A stretch of 64,000 bases of DNA, from assembly GCF_001028175.1 (NCBI RefSeq), contig NZ_AEJF01000115.1, forward strand, positions 1 to 64,000, written 5' to 3'. The notes under the pieces were generated by a model. The model made no database searches and had not been told where the DNA came from. It saw only the letters and a program-made list of their open reading frames with translations. The position numbers were made by a program, and so were the translations under genes. The DNA comes from Caballeronia mineralivorans PML1(12). Lineage in GTDB: Bacteria > Pseudomonadota > Gammaproteobacteria > Burkholderiales > Burkholderiaceae. Positions 16,746 to 25,558 of the stretch are shown here, one piece after another. Within the stretch, counting starts at the first letter, position 1. The number at the start of each line of letters is the position of its first letter.

Positions 16746-17326
16746 CACTGCAGAGTCGCCTTGTGCTCGCTGCCTTCGTCGCCGGCGAGCGTCTGAGTAC
16801 CCGCGGATACCGGCGCCTGTTGCTTCATCGCCTCAGCCGCGAGCGCGGGGCGATTGCGCAAATGCAGCAGGAACTCCTGGATCAACCGGTCCCACAACTC
16901 GATCGTCGAGCGCAGATGACGACTGGTGACACCACCGCCGACCACGATGTCCATTTCCAACACGAGGAACTGCGCCTGCACCCATAGCCGCGCGAAGCGC
17001 TTCGCGCGGTTCCAGTCAGAAACGATCTCTGCAGGCAACTCGCCCTGCACCTGCAATGCGCAACTGAGCGTGTAGTCCAGATATTGACCGTCCACAACAC
17101 TGCGGTTGCCAAAGCGAATCGCGAATCCCACTCCCTGGCTCGCGCTCATCAGTTGCACCATGCCGTTTTGTTCGGCGGCCGTTACGCGGTAGCCCGCCGT
17201 CTTGAAGATGTCGCCCAACTGCTCGACGCTGACGGCTTCCAGGACTGCTTCATGGACGACGTCCAGTCCTTCACTCGCCGGGACTTCGCGGCGGCTCGAT
17301 TCGTCGGTTTTCATTGCGCTTTTCAT
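16745..17326 (-). CDS. YbjN-like domain protein
   Basis: A 193-residue cytosolic-looking protein with a YbjN-type core at about residues 25-160: VEQLGDIFKTAGYRVTAAEQ, a strand-rich middle (VGFAIRFGNRSVVDGQYLDY), and VSDWNRAKRFARLWVQAQFL followed by a hydrophobic strand FLVLEMDIVVGGGVTSRHL. This matches the sensory-transduction-regulator/YbjN superfamily, which is structurally related to type III secretion chaperones. The ATG at 17326 is preceded by AAGGAA. Its overlap with the next gene and a short gap (23 bases) to the previous one make it part of the operon. A chaperone or regulatory role is plausible but not shown. Confidence 0.65.
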   Translation of the reverse strand: MKSAMKTDESSRREVPASEGLDVVHEAVLEAVSVEQLGDIFKTAGYRVTAAEQNGMVQLMSASQGVGFAIRFGNRSVVDGQYLDYTLSCALQVQGELPAEIVSDWNRAKRFARLWVQAQFLVLEMDIVVGGGVTSRHLRSTIELWDRLIQEFLLHLRNRPALAAEAMKQQAPVSAGTQTLAGDEGSEHKATLQ

Positions 17327-17349
17327 GATGATTTCCTTGTCGATTCCGG

Positions 17350-18021
17350 TTACTTCGATGCTGATGCTGGGGCCGATGCGCCGTTCACGGGTGAGATAGC
17401 GCGCGGATCGAATTTGCCGTTATAGAGTTTGTCGCCGTAGTCCTGCGCGATCTGGTCGTATTTCACCCGTGCGCCCTGCGCAACCGGCTCGCGTGATTTC
17501 AGGAAGGTGCCAAGGCCCACGTGCTCGTAGGCGTCCAGGATGTCGTGACCAACCTGGTACAGCTGGGCGTTCTTTGCCTCACAGTTTTGCAGCTGAGCAT
17601 CGCGCGCCTTCACTTCTGTCTGCGCCTGGGTTCGCTCTGCGTCACGCGAACGCGACAAGGCCAGCAACTCTTCGTATGCCGACTTGTATTTCGCGAGCTG
17701 TTGCGTGTCCTGCGCGTGACTCGACTTCTCCGCCGCAAGCGAGCGTTCGGCCGCGACCTCGGCGCCAGACTTGCCCTTCGCCGCCGCCACATCCGCCTGC
17801 GCCTGCTTCAGGTCTGCAAGCGCCTTGTCACGCTGCTGCTCTGCTGTCGTTTTATCCGCCTGCAACTGCGACTGCGTATCCTGCAGCGAGCGCAGTTGCT
17901 CCGTCGTCGAACGCAACTGCGTGCGCAGTTTGTCGTCGATACTCTGCGCCGACGCCGGCGCCGTTGCGCTCAACCACACGGCCCCGGCTAGCGCCGCTAC
18001 GATCACCCGATCTTTTCGCAT
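17350..18021 (-). CDS. Exported coiled-coil protein
   Basis: A 223-residue protein with a clear signal peptide ending at ATAPASAQS. It has a long coiled coil (about residues 30-160) rich in Gln, Ala, Glu and Lys (for example LRSTTEQLRSLQDTQSQLQ), and a C-terminal non-helical part containing LYQVGHDILDAYEHVGLGTF. The ATG at 18021 has GAGGTG upstream and starts eight bases after the porin stop. This kind of protein is common as a periplasmic spacer or scaffold; the length of the coiled coil would suit bridging inner and outer membranes. No enzymatic motif. Function unknown. Confidence 0.65.
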   Translation of the reverse strand: MRKDRVIVAALAGAVWLSATAPASAQSIDDKLRTQLRSTTEQLRSLQDTQSQLQADKTTAEQQRDKALADLKQAQADVAAAKGKSGAEVAAERSLAAEKSSHAQDTQQLAKYKSAYEELLALSRSRDAERTQAQTEVKARDAQLQNCEAKNAQLYQVGHDILDAYEHVGLGTFLKSREPVAQGARVKYDQIAQDYGDKLYNGKFDPRAISPVNGASAPASASK

Positions 18022-18028
18022 GCTCACC

Positions 18029-19861
18029 TCAGAATCGTGCGTTCAGTTCAAGCTGCAGCACGTCGATCGACACGGGCGGCCCGTACACTTCCTTCGCGCT
18101 CAGATAGCGCGCCGAGAGCCACGTGTCGCGTGCCACCGCATACGCCGCACCGAGGATGTAGCCGCGCGCGTTGGTGCCGCCGAGGTGGAAGTCCGGGTCG
18201 TTGAACGCATCAAGCGTCGCGTCCGGCTGCAGGTACTTGTAGGCGATCGTGAAGTTCCACTGCCCCTTGGTCTTCGGATCCGGCTCCCCAATCGTCGCCT
18301 TCGCCATGTATCCGTTCGGCCCGCTCCTGAAGTCGGAACGCGTCACATTGGCCGAGTTCGAATCGAAGTTGTTCACCGGCAGCGTGGCCGCGCTGAACGC
18401 CTTGTTCTCGTCGTAGGCCAGGTTGCGCACGTATTCGCCATCCAGACGCAGCTTCACCCGGTCGGCCACCACCGTATCCCATTGCAGCTTCGCGTCGAAG
18501 AGCCGGTAGTTGAACGCCAGACCGAAGAGTTGCGGGTCAGGTGTCAGGCCAGGTGCCAGGTTCGGGTTCTGCACGATGTTTCGCAGCGCAATCAGCGTGT
18601 TGCCCCCCTGCATGAACGCAGGCGCTTCGTTGTCCGTGCTGCAGCTCGTCTGTCCCAGGTACAGCGCGCAAGGCGAGGACAGCGTGCCGCGCATGTTCTG
18701 GAAGTCGTAGTAGGCAATCGCCCCCTTAACCCGGTTCTGCGTGTTGATCTTCCATTCCGCCCCCACTTGGCCGCCAAACATCCACTTCGTATCGGTGCTC
18801 CCCTTGCTGAGGCTGTTCGACGGGAAAGTATCGGCCGTGTACTGGATCGGGAACACGCCGAGCGTGCCGAACAATGTCACGTCGGGGTCGGCCGGCAACG
18901 CATGGCGGAAGTTCGCCGCAAGGCCATCCATCTCGAGATCGTTCGAGAACAGCAGATCGGATGAGAAGAACGGATTGTCGAAACGCCCCGCTGTGATGTT
19001 GAGCCACGCCGTCGGTTGATAGGCGATATAGACCTTGTTCAACCAGATGCTCTTCTTCGCGAAGCCGCCGCCCGCGGTCGAGGTGGTCGACACCGGCCCG
19101 TTGTCGTTGCCGCTCGCGAGCTGGATGCCGGCCGTGAACTCCTCCGAAAGAGTCGCCGTGACCCCCAGGCGCGCGCGGTAGCGCTCCAGGTTGTTACGGT
19201 TCTGCGTCGTGTTGAGCGTCGGCGGCAGCGTGTTATTGGTGTTCGGGTTAAAGTCGAACGGACCATTCGCATTGATCGCCGCGAAGTTTGTCTGGCCGGT
19301 TGCGTTGCGTGGCGAGTAGAAGTGGAACTCGTCGCGTACGCGCACGTCGCCATCTATCTTGATGCGCGAGACCCACTCCGGGAACGTGTTGGGTTGTGCC
19401 CAGTTCTCCGCTTTCGCCTGGGCCACCACTTCCTGCTTGACCTGGTCGCGGATCTGGTCACGCACCACCTGCGGCACATACGGCACCGCGACGTCGCCCG
19501 GCTGGGTCGGCGCATTTACAATAGCCGCCCCTGACGGTGCCGGGCGGCTATTCGACGCCGCCTTCGCCTGCGCGGCTTCTGCCTGCGCCTGCGCAACGAG
19601 GCTGTTCGCACTTGCTTTCGTCAGCACCCCCTGCTTGACCAGCAGATTGATCAGGTTGATCACCGTGCTCTCGGTGGGCGCAGCCGTCCCGGCCGCTGCT
19701 TGCGTCTCGAGTGACTGTGCCTGCGCGCCCGCCGCGCATGTGACACCCAGTGCAAACACCGCGACGCTGATGCGGGAACGATGCAACGCAGTGCCCCCGT
19801 CGCGCTGGCTCACGTATCCGACGCCACCGGCACCACCCCGACTCTTCATCTTCCTTATCAT
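18029..19861 (-). CDS. Putative outer-membrane porin (Porin_5 type)
   Basis: About 610 residues from the ATG at 19861, which has GGAG upstream. The signal region is VAVFALGVTCAAGAQAQ. Next comes a helical segment (VINLINLLVKQGVLTKASAN) typical of the putative-porin family, and then a long beta barrel from about residue 160 starting RIKIDGDVRVRDEFHFY. Barrel strands such as IWLNKVYIAYQPTAWLNIT and the terminal LQLELNARF, ending in Phe, fit insertion by BAM. There is a single pair of Cys in a probable extracellular loop (SSPCALYLGQTSC). A TonB-ExbB-ExbD set lies directly upstream, but there is no plug domain or TonB box, so this is a passive porin or a structural partner, not a TonB-dependent receptor. 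Confidence 0.8.
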   Translation of the reverse strand: MIRKMKSRGGAGGVGYVSQRDGGTALHRSRISVAVFALGVTCAAGAQAQSLETQAAAGTAAPTESTVINLINLLVKQGVLTKASANSLVAQAQAEAAQAKAASNSRPAPSGAAIVNAPTQPGDVAVPYVPQVVRDQIRDQVKQEVVAQAKAENWAQPNTFPEWVSRIKIDGDVRVRDEFHFYSPRNATGQTNFAAINANGPFDFNPNTNNTLPPTLNTTQNRNNLERYRARLGVTATLSEEFTAGIQLASGNDNGPVSTTSTAGGGFAKKSIWLNKVYIAYQPTAWLNITAGRFDNPFFSSDLLFSNDLEMDGLAANFRHALPADPDVTLFGTLGVFPIQYTADTFPSNSLSKGSTDTKWMFGGQVGAEWKINTQNRVKGAIAYYDFQNMRGTLSSPCALYLGQTSCSTDNEAPAFMQGGNTLIALRNIVQNPNLAPGLTPDPQLFGLAFNYRLFDAKLQWDTVVADRVKLRLDGEYVRNLAYDENKAFSAATLPVNNFDSNSANVTRSDFRSGPNGYMAKATIGEPDPKTKGQWNFTIAYKYLQPDATLDAFNDPDFHLGGTNARGYILGAAYAVARDTWLSARYLSAKEVYGPPVSIDVLQLELNARF

Positions 19862-19952
19862 TCTTTTCTCCACAAGACTGCTGGTTTTTTTGCTGGCACC
19901 GCCCCGGCGAGGGACCTGCCCGTGTGTTCGTGTCTGCGCGTGATTTCGCCCG

Positions 19953-20663
19953 TCACGCCGGCTTGCGTCCCTGCAACTTGACGAGTACCGGATACGACGC
20001 GGCCGGTGGGGGCGGCTCATCCACCTTGCCGAGCGCCTCAACAGCGTTCACCACGGCAGCATCGATCTTCGCGTCGCCTGTCGACTGAACAATCGCCACC
20101 TTCGTGATACGCCCCGACGGCTCCATCCACAGGTTCAGGCTGCCGGTAAAACGGGCTCCGCCCGCGTCCTGCACCGCCTTGTCCTGCTCGATCGCCCGCT
20201 GCAGCGTGTAGACCATGTACTGCGAATAGCCGGCGTTGCCAAACCTGCCACCTCCGCCGCTACCAACCATGCCGCTGCCATCACCCGCGCCAAGGTTGAA
20301 GCTGTCGGTGCCTGCCTGGGCAGGCGCGTTCATCGTCATCTGCTTCGGCTGGTTGTCCGACGGCTTCGGCGCCTCGGACGGCTTGGGTGCGACCGTCGGC
20401 TTGTCCACCGGCGTCTTGGCCTCCTCCTGGATTTTTTCCGGAGGAGGTTTCACTTTCGGTGGTGGCGGGGGCGGGGGCGGCAACGGAATGACGGTGGTCA
20501 CCTGCGGCGCCGATACGCGCTTCACGCCCGCCGTGTCGCTCGCGAAGTGCCACACCAGCGCCGCGACACCCAGCAGCACCGCGACCGTGACCACCGGCTT
20601 GAGCCAGCGCCGCGGCTCCTTCTCCGGATCGTCGCCGCGGCCATTGTTGTAGGTCATCTCCAT
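19953..20663 (-). CDS. tonB: TonB-family energy transducer
   Basis: A 236-residue TonB: a short cytoplasmic start, one membrane helix (WLKPVVTVAVLLGVAALVWH), a periplasm-spanning Pro-rich arm with eight consecutive Pro residues (PLPPPPPPPPKVKPPP), a Gly/Ser-rich linker (GSGMVGSGGGGRFG) and a TonB C-terminal domain (LNLWMEPSGRITKVAIVQST ... YPVLVKLQGRKP). TonB carries energy from the ExbB-ExbD proton channel to outer-membrane partners. exbD and an exbB-like gene lie directly upstream. Starts at 20663 and 20657 are both possible; neither has a strong ribosome site. No TonB-dependent receptor is encoded in the window, so the outer-membrane partner is an open question. Confidence 0.9.
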   Translation of the reverse strand: MEMTYNNGRGDDPEKEPRRWLKPVVTVAVLLGVAALVWHFASDTAGVKRVSAPQVTTVIPLPPPPPPPPKVKPPPEKIQEEAKTPVDKPTVAPKPSEAPKPSDNQPKQMTMNAPAQAGTDSFNLGAGDGSGMVGSGGGGRFGNAGYSQYMVYTLQRAIEQDKAVQDAGGARFTGSLNLWMEPSGRITKVAIVQSTGDAKIDAAVVNAVEALGKVDEPPPPAASYPVLVKLQGRKPA

Positions 20664-20672
20664 AGTGGGTCT

Positions 20673-21083
20673 CTAGCCGCCTTGATGCGCCTTGCCCGTC
20701 ACCAGTCCCACCTGCGACAGGTCCAGGCGGCGCAAGAGGTCGAGCACGTCCATCACCTTTTGGTACGCCACGGCCGAATCGCCTTTCAGCACGATCGGAA
20801 ACTCCGGCGTGAGGGCTTTCTGCGTACGCAGCCGGTCTTCCAGTTCGGTCATGCTCACCGGGTATGCATCGAGGAAAATCTGCCCCGAGTCGGACACCGT
20901 GATCGCCTTGGTCTGCGGTTTCGCTAGACTCGTCGACGAACTCGCTTTGGGCAGATCGACCTTGATGCCCTGTACCGAGGCGGTCGTCATGATGATAAAA
21001 ATGATCAGCAGCACGTACGCGAGATCGAGCATCGGCGTGATGTTGATGTCGTCGTACGGTTTGTCGTCGTCCTGAACCTGCAT
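20673..21083 (-). CDS. exbD: ExbD/TolR-family biopolymer transport protein
   Basis: A 136-residue ExbD: short N-terminal tail, one membrane helix (LDLAYVLLIIFIIMTTASV) and a periplasmic domain ending in LDLLRRLDLSQVGLVTG. The proton-relaying Asp (Asp20, in ITPMLD; equivalent to Asp25 of E. coli ExbD) is present. The ATG at 21083 has AAGGAG six bases upstream; an upstream in-frame start would only add an unlikely extension. It sits 16 bases after the exbB-like gene and 9 bases before tonB, the standard arrangement of an energy-transducing complex. Confidence 0.92.
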   Translation of the reverse strand: MQVQDDDKPYDDINITPMLDLAYVLLIIFIIMTTASVQGIKVDLPKASSSTSLAKPQTKAITVSDSGQIFLDAYPVSMTELEDRLRTQKALTPEFPIVLKGDSAVAYQKVMDVLDLLRRLDLSQVGLVTGKAHQGG

Positions 21084-21099
21084 CTCGCTCTCCTTGAGT

Positions 21100-22920
21100 T
21101 CAGTCCGCAGCCAGCGCGTGATCGGGGTTGCGATGCGCTTCGGCCAGACGCGTGACGAACTCGTCGACAAACACCTGCATGTTCGCGGTGACGTTCTTGT
21201 TGCGGATCAGCAGGTAGTTGTAGCCAAAGAGCGCGGGAATCGCGACGAACAGACCGGTGACAGTAGCGAGCAACGCCGCGGCGATCCCTGGAGCGATCGC
21301 GTTGACGTTCACGTCGCCGGCTGCGGCGATCGCAGCGAACGTGATCATGACGCCCACCACGGTGCCCAGCAGGCCGAGAAACGGGCCACCCGAGATTGCA
21401 ATGGTCAGCACTACCATCGATTTCGACAGGCGCTGGTTTTCGCGCACGAGCGTGGCGTCCATCGTCGCGCGGATCGCTTCGATCGACTCCGCGGTGATCA
21501 CCGTGCGGCCGTTGCCGTCGACTCGGCTATGGATTTCCGCAACGCCGGCCCGATAAAGCCGGTACATCGACGACTGGCGCAGGCGCCGGCCCTCTTCCGA
21601 CTTTTCGTCCGTGTGAGCGAGGCCCACGAGGTGTTTGCCCGCCACTTCACGGAAGCGCCGCACGAACAAACCATTGGCCTTGTCCACAGTGCCGACATAG
21701 GCGGCCTTGTTCCACATCACGACCCATGAGATCGCTGCCATGACCAGCAGGATGCCAATCACCACCCACGCATCAACAGTCACCGACTTGACGATCACGC
21801 CAAAGTAGCCGAAGCCGAAGCCCGACTGCTTCTCGTCGGCACCGTAGGCAACCAGCTTCGACTCGGCGCCCTGGCTCATCGCGTCGAGCGCAATCAGCGC
21901 CGCCGGGCGCGCTACCTTCGACAGGCGCAGTTCATCGAGGACACCGGTGAAGCCCGTGAAACCCGCCGGGGCACCTGCAACGTCACCGCCCACCGCTGCT
22001 GCGCTCGTGAGGGCTGGCAACGTTGCGGCGACTTGTGCGTATTGCTTGCCGCCCACGTACAGGGTGATGTTCTTGCCGTCTGCAGTCACGGCAATGTGGG
22101 TCCATTGATTCGCTGCCACCGGCTGACCGGCCGGCGTGCGCACGGGACCCGGGCTATTGGCACCACCGGCGGCGCCGTCCACTTCAGCAAATGGCACCCC
22201 GTTGTCGAGCCCGATCAGCAATGCGTTCGCGCTGTCGCGACGGCTATAGAGAAGCGTCTGCGGTGCAAGCGCACCCGGCTTGACCCAGACGCTGAACGTA
22301 AAACTACCCCCAGCGCTAACATTCAGCGACGGGCTCGCGGGCAGGTTCAGCGGCCCGGTCCCGTTGAACTGGGCAGCCTTGCCGACGATACCGTCCTCGA
22401 CAATCCGTGCCGGCGCGTTCTGCGCGTTATTGCCGTAGGCAGTCAGATCCTTTGGCGGCGTACCGGATGCGCCGTTGAAGTGATAGACCAGCGTGTAGTC
22501 GGGATCGAACGTGTCGGCCGCCTTGCCGCCTTCGGGCGCCTTGTTATTGCCGTAGTACATCCAGACGCTCTGTGCCGCCCCGGCCGGAAACTGGGGAACG
22601 TCGACCCAGACGAGTGCGACGCCCAGCACGGCGTCGTACTGTTCGACGTGGTAATTGAGCGGCGTCTTGTCATCAGCCGCAATGAACCGGATGTCCGCAC
22701 CGTTATCCTGCAGTCCGTCGAACTGGAAATTGCCTGGGTGCAGACGGATCAGCAGCGGCACGCGGCCCGCAGACTCCGTGATATTTGCACCTTTGGGCGT
22801 TGTGTCGATCGTGATCGCCTTGCGGTAAGACCAGTCGTTCTGCCACCACGCGTTGGCCACCCCCGGCAGGCACATAAATGCCGCCGTCAGTAAAAGAAAC
22901 AAAGCTCGCTTCACAGTCAT
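21100..22920 (-). CDS. ExbB/TolQ/MotA-type proton channel with N-terminal DUF2341 and LamG-like domains
   Basis: About 606 residues from the ATG at 22920. The start carries a signal peptide (RALFLLLTAAFMCLPGVANA). A DUF2341 domain follows (WWQNDWSYRKAITIDTTP ... VWVDVPQFPAGAAQSVWMYY), then a concanavalin/LamG-like jelly roll (GGSFTFSVWVKPGALAPQTL ... WTHIAVTADGKNITLYVGGK). From about residue 375 comes the MotA/TolQ/ExbB core: one helix (VVIGILLVMAAISWVVMW), a large cytoplasmic loop, then the channel helices SMVVLTIAISGGPFLGLLGT and AIAPGIAAALLATVTGLFVA. E. coli ExbB is only about 240 residues and has no such front end, so roughly 350 residues project into the periplasm. With exbD and tonB downstream this is the motor of the complex; the lectin-like part could contact glycan or the secreted adhesin. 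Confidence 0.85.
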   Translation of the reverse strand: MTVKRALFLLLTAAFMCLPGVANAWWQNDWSYRKAITIDTTPKGANITESAGRVPLLIRLHPGNFQFDGLQDNGADIRFIAADDKTPLNYHVEQYDAVLGVALVWVDVPQFPAGAAQSVWMYYGNNKAPEGGKAADTFDPDYTLVYHFNGASGTPPKDLTAYGNNAQNAPARIVEDGIVGKAAQFNGTGPLNLPASPSLNVSAGGSFTFSVWVKPGALAPQTLLYSRRDSANALLIGLDNGVPFAEVDGAAGGANSPGPVRTPAGQPVAANQWTHIAVTADGKNITLYVGGKQYAQVAATLPALTSAAAVGGDVAGAPAGFTGFTGVLDELRLSKVARPAALIALDAMSQGAESKLVAYGADEKQSGFGFGYFGVIVKSVTVDAWVVIGILLVMAAISWVVMWNKAAYVGTVDKANGLFVRRFREVAGKHLVGLAHTDEKSEEGRRLRQSSMYRLYRAGVAEIHSRVDGNGRTVITAESIEAIRATMDATLVRENQRLSKSMVVLTIAISGGPFLGLLGTVVGVMITFAAIAAAGDVNVNAIAPGIAAALLATVTGLFVAIPALFGYNYLLIRNKNVTANMQVFVDEFVTRLAEAHRNPDHALAAD

Positions 22921-23027
22921 ACTCCCCGATAGTCTTCGACAGGCCGGCCCGATCGCGCCAGCGCCATTCATGTAAAAAAGTCGCTCATCCGTTGATCGCG
23001 CAGGTTCACGCGCCGATCACGCACCAT

Positions 23028-24770
23028 TCAGAAAGCAAGGCGCACAAAGAAGTCAAAGCGCGGGCTGTACTGCTTCGTGGTGCCCCCCGCCTTCAGCGGC
23101 CAGCCCGCCTCGAAGTCCGCGCTCGCGTATTTCAGTAGCTGCACGCGCGTACCGACCCCCATCGACAGCAGGTTGAAGCTCGCCGTCTGCTCCGGCAGTG
23201 GACTCAGCAACCACAGGTGCGCCGCATCGACGAACGCGTGAAAGCGCCACTCGTTCACTTTGCTGCCCACGGCGCCACCCAGATACTTCGCGATTGACGG
23301 GCTGCGCAGTTCCAGCGAGCCAATGACGCCGCTGTCAGCGGTGTCTTCCGCCTGCATGTAACCGCGCACGCTGTTCATGCCACCTGCGGCGAACTGCTCA
23401 CTCGACACGAGTGGCGAGTTCGCGAACTGCGCGCTCACGTGCGCGTTCGCCTGGATGTCGTGGTCGAAATTCTGTGTGTGGTTGACGTCGAACTTGCCGT
23501 AGATGAAATCCGGCGTTGCGTTAAAGCGCTTGTTGTCGAATTCGTTCGCGCTACTACCCAGACCACGGATGCCGGTCGTGAGCGACGCCGAGAACGCCGT
23601 CTGCGAGTGCTGGCGGCTCAACTGCCCGTTGTATGAGAAGGTCACCGGCACATAGGTCAGCGGCGCCGTTGACGTCTGGCCAGCCAAACTCACGTTCTCG
23701 TCGTAATGCTTGCGGTCGATCTCGACACTCACGGACTGTGCGTACGTTTCTGTCGACGGCAACGCGTAGATCGCGGTGAGTCCATACGTTGTCCCTTTAC
23801 CCAGCACGTTCGTACCGCCGAGCGACGCCACGTTGCTGTCGGAGTGCACGACGGTGGCGAGCAAGCTCCAGTGGGAATCCTTCAGCGGCGCAAGGTACGA
23901 GAACGAGTACACGCGCGCGTCGTTCGGATGCTGCGGCGCAAGCAGGTACGTGCCGGAGAGCACATGGCCGAGCTGCCACAGATTCGAGTAACTCAGCGAT
24001 GCGGTAGTACGCAACGACGAGGTGCTCGGGCTGTTGTCGTTGTTCACTTCAAGACTGCCGTGCAGCGGGTTGTGATCGTCAACCTTCAGGTCCACGTCGA
24101 CCGTCTGCGGGAGCGTGCCAGGTTTCAGTACCGGAATCACCTGGCGGTCAGCCGAGCGGTTCAGGTCCGTCAACTGCTGCTGGGCCACCGTGAAATCCGG
24201 CACGCCGCCTTCGGCGAGTGCGGGTACGGCGTCGCGGATGTTCTGCGGCGAGTAATACTTCGCGCCCTCCACTCGCAGGCGCCCGACCTTTGCTTCCACC
24301 ACCTGCAGGACAATCACGCCGTTTTTGACCTGCTGTGGCGGCAGCTCCACCACCACCGACTGATACCCTTTGTCCTGATAGGCCTTCTGCAGTGCGTCGC
24401 GCGCCGCGTTCACGTCCGTAAGCGACCGGCCCGGACCCTCGAACGGATACACAGCCTTCTCGATCTCGAGACTCTCCAGCGTGGTGTTGCCGCGCACGAT
24501 GTATTCGTTCACGTCAAAGCTCTGCGGCAGACCTCCCGCACTTGAGGCTGCTGTACCGGCCCCTTGCACAGGGTTTGCAGCCGACGCTGGCGATGTTGTC
24601 GCAGCAGGTGCAGGTCCCGGCTCCGCGCCCAAGGCGCGCACGGCTGCCGTGAGTGTCATCCCTCCCACCAGCAACGCGCCTGCAAAACGCTGCCCCATCC
24701 GGCCCTGCGTCTGTCCGCACGTGCGCCTGTGGGGCTGCTCGTACCCTTCCCCGTTAGATCTTGGCGTCAT
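23028..24770 (-). CDS. Two-partner secretion outer-membrane transporter (TpsB; ShlB/FhaC/HecB family)
   Basis: About 580 residues. After the signal region comes a Pro/Ala-rich stretch and a first POTRA domain (FDVNEYIVRGNTTLESLEIE ... LQKAYQDKGYQSVVVELPP), then a second POTRA (VGRLRVEGAKYYSPQNIRDA), and a 16-strand barrel starting near PLHGSLEVNNDNSPSTSSLR and ending in DFFVRLAF. TpsB proteins bind the TPS domain of a cognate TpsA in the periplasm and move it across the outer membrane. The only full TpsA in the window is 22 kb away at 47068-59844, while relics of another lie at 27.3-27.8 kb, close to this gene. The ATG at 24770 has GGGGAG six bases upstream; earlier starts are less likely. 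Confidence 0.92.
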   Translation of the reverse strand: MTPRSNGEGYEQPHRRTCGQTQGRMGQRFAGALLVGGMTLTAAVRALGAEPGPAPAATTSPASAANPVQGAGTAASSAGGLPQSFDVNEYIVRGNTTLESLEIEKAVYPFEGPGRSLTDVNAARDALQKAYQDKGYQSVVVELPPQQVKNGVIVLQVVEAKVGRLRVEGAKYYSPQNIRDAVPALAEGGVPDFTVAQQQLTDLNRSADRQVIPVLKPGTLPQTVDVDLKVDDHNPLHGSLEVNNDNSPSTSSLRTTASLSYSNLWQLGHVLSGTYLLAPQHPNDARVYSFSYLAPLKDSHWSLLATVVHSDSNVASLGGTNVLGKGTTYGLTAIYALPSTETYAQSVSVEIDRKHYDENVSLAGQTSTAPLTYVPVTFSYNGQLSRQHSQTAFSASLTTGIRGLGSSANEFDNKRFNATPDFIYGKFDVNHTQNFDHDIQANAHVSAQFANSPLVSSEQFAAGGMNSVRGYMQAEDTADSGVIGSLELRSPSIAKYLGGAVGSKVNEWRFHAFVDAAHLWLLSPLPEQTASFNLLSMGVGTRVQLLKYASADFEAGWPLKAGGTTKQYSPRFDFFVRLAF

Positions 24771-24937
24771 GCGCCACTCCCCTTTGTCTTTTCGAAATCG
24801 TTCGTCTTCTTTTCCAGCTAGCTGAGGATGGATCCGTACGCTGTACATACAGTCCATGTCATTTTCGCGACATTCGATAAGTGATCCTAAATTAATCTAT
24901 GTTTGTTATTTCCTGATATCGAATTTGATCTATTGCG

Positions 24938-25558
24938 CTACACCGCCCACCGAACCGAAGCCGTTCTCTCCGCCCTGACGTCGCGGGTTGCCGCGAACTG
25001 CTGCTCCGTAAAGATCACCAGTTGCGTGACGCACTCGTCTACCACGCACGTTCCCGTGTCGACCACCAGGTCCGCGTGTACCGGCGGCTCGTACGGTGCC
25101 GATATCCCGGTAAACTCAGTTAACTCACCGCGCCGTGCTTTCTGATAGAGCCCCTTCGGATCGCGCGCTTCGCAGATGTCGAGACTCGCTCTCACATACA
25201 CCTCGCGAAACCGCTCACCGATGGCAACGCGGACCTGCTCGCGCATCGTGGCGAGCGGCGAAATCAGTGCGACAATCGTGATCAATCCGGCGTCTGCAAA
25301 GAGCGCTGCCACCTCTCCCACACGTCGCACGTTCTCATGGCGATCGCGTGCCGAGAATCCCAGATCACGGTTCAAGCCGCGCCGCAGCACGTCGCCGTCC
25401 AGTACTTTCACGCGAAACCCGCGCGCCGTCAGTGCAAGCGCCAGCTGATCCGAAAGCGTGGTTTTGCCGGCACCTGGCAGCCCCGTAAGCCATAGCACCA
25501 GACCGTCTTCAATCAACGTGCGAGTTGAACCGCACGCGCCCGATGAACTACCCCGCAT
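24938..25558 (-). CDS. cysC: Adenylylsulfate kinase
   Basis: A 206-residue APS kinase that phosphorylates adenosine 5'-phosphosulfate to PAPS, the donor for sulfotransferases. The P-loop GLPGAGKTT is at residues 26-34; DGDVLRRGLNRDLGFS, the RHENVRRVGEVA helix, ALISPLATMREQVR and ARDPKGLYQKARRGE are all conserved. No ATP sulfurylase (cysD/cysN) or PAPS reductase is adjacent, so this is not an assimilation operon; the kinase more likely feeds a sulfation step linked to the surrounding surface locus. The ATG at 25558 overlaps the end of the upstream gene by 11 bases and has GGGAG in front. Confidence 0.92.
   Translation of the reverse strand: MRGSSSGACGSTRTLIEDGLVLWLTGLPGAGKTTLSDQLALALTARGFRVKVLDGDVLRRGLNRDLGFSARDRHENVRRVGEVAALFADAGLITIVALISPLATMREQVRVAIGERFREVYVRASLDICEARDPKGLYQKARRGELTEFTGISAPYEPPVHADLVVDTGTCVVDECVTQLVIFTEQQFAATRDVRAERTASVRWAV

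Noticed and set aside
23706-24545. 279-codon plus-strand frame opposite tpsB
   Set aside because: Arg/His/Val-rich shadow of the TpsB coding strand.
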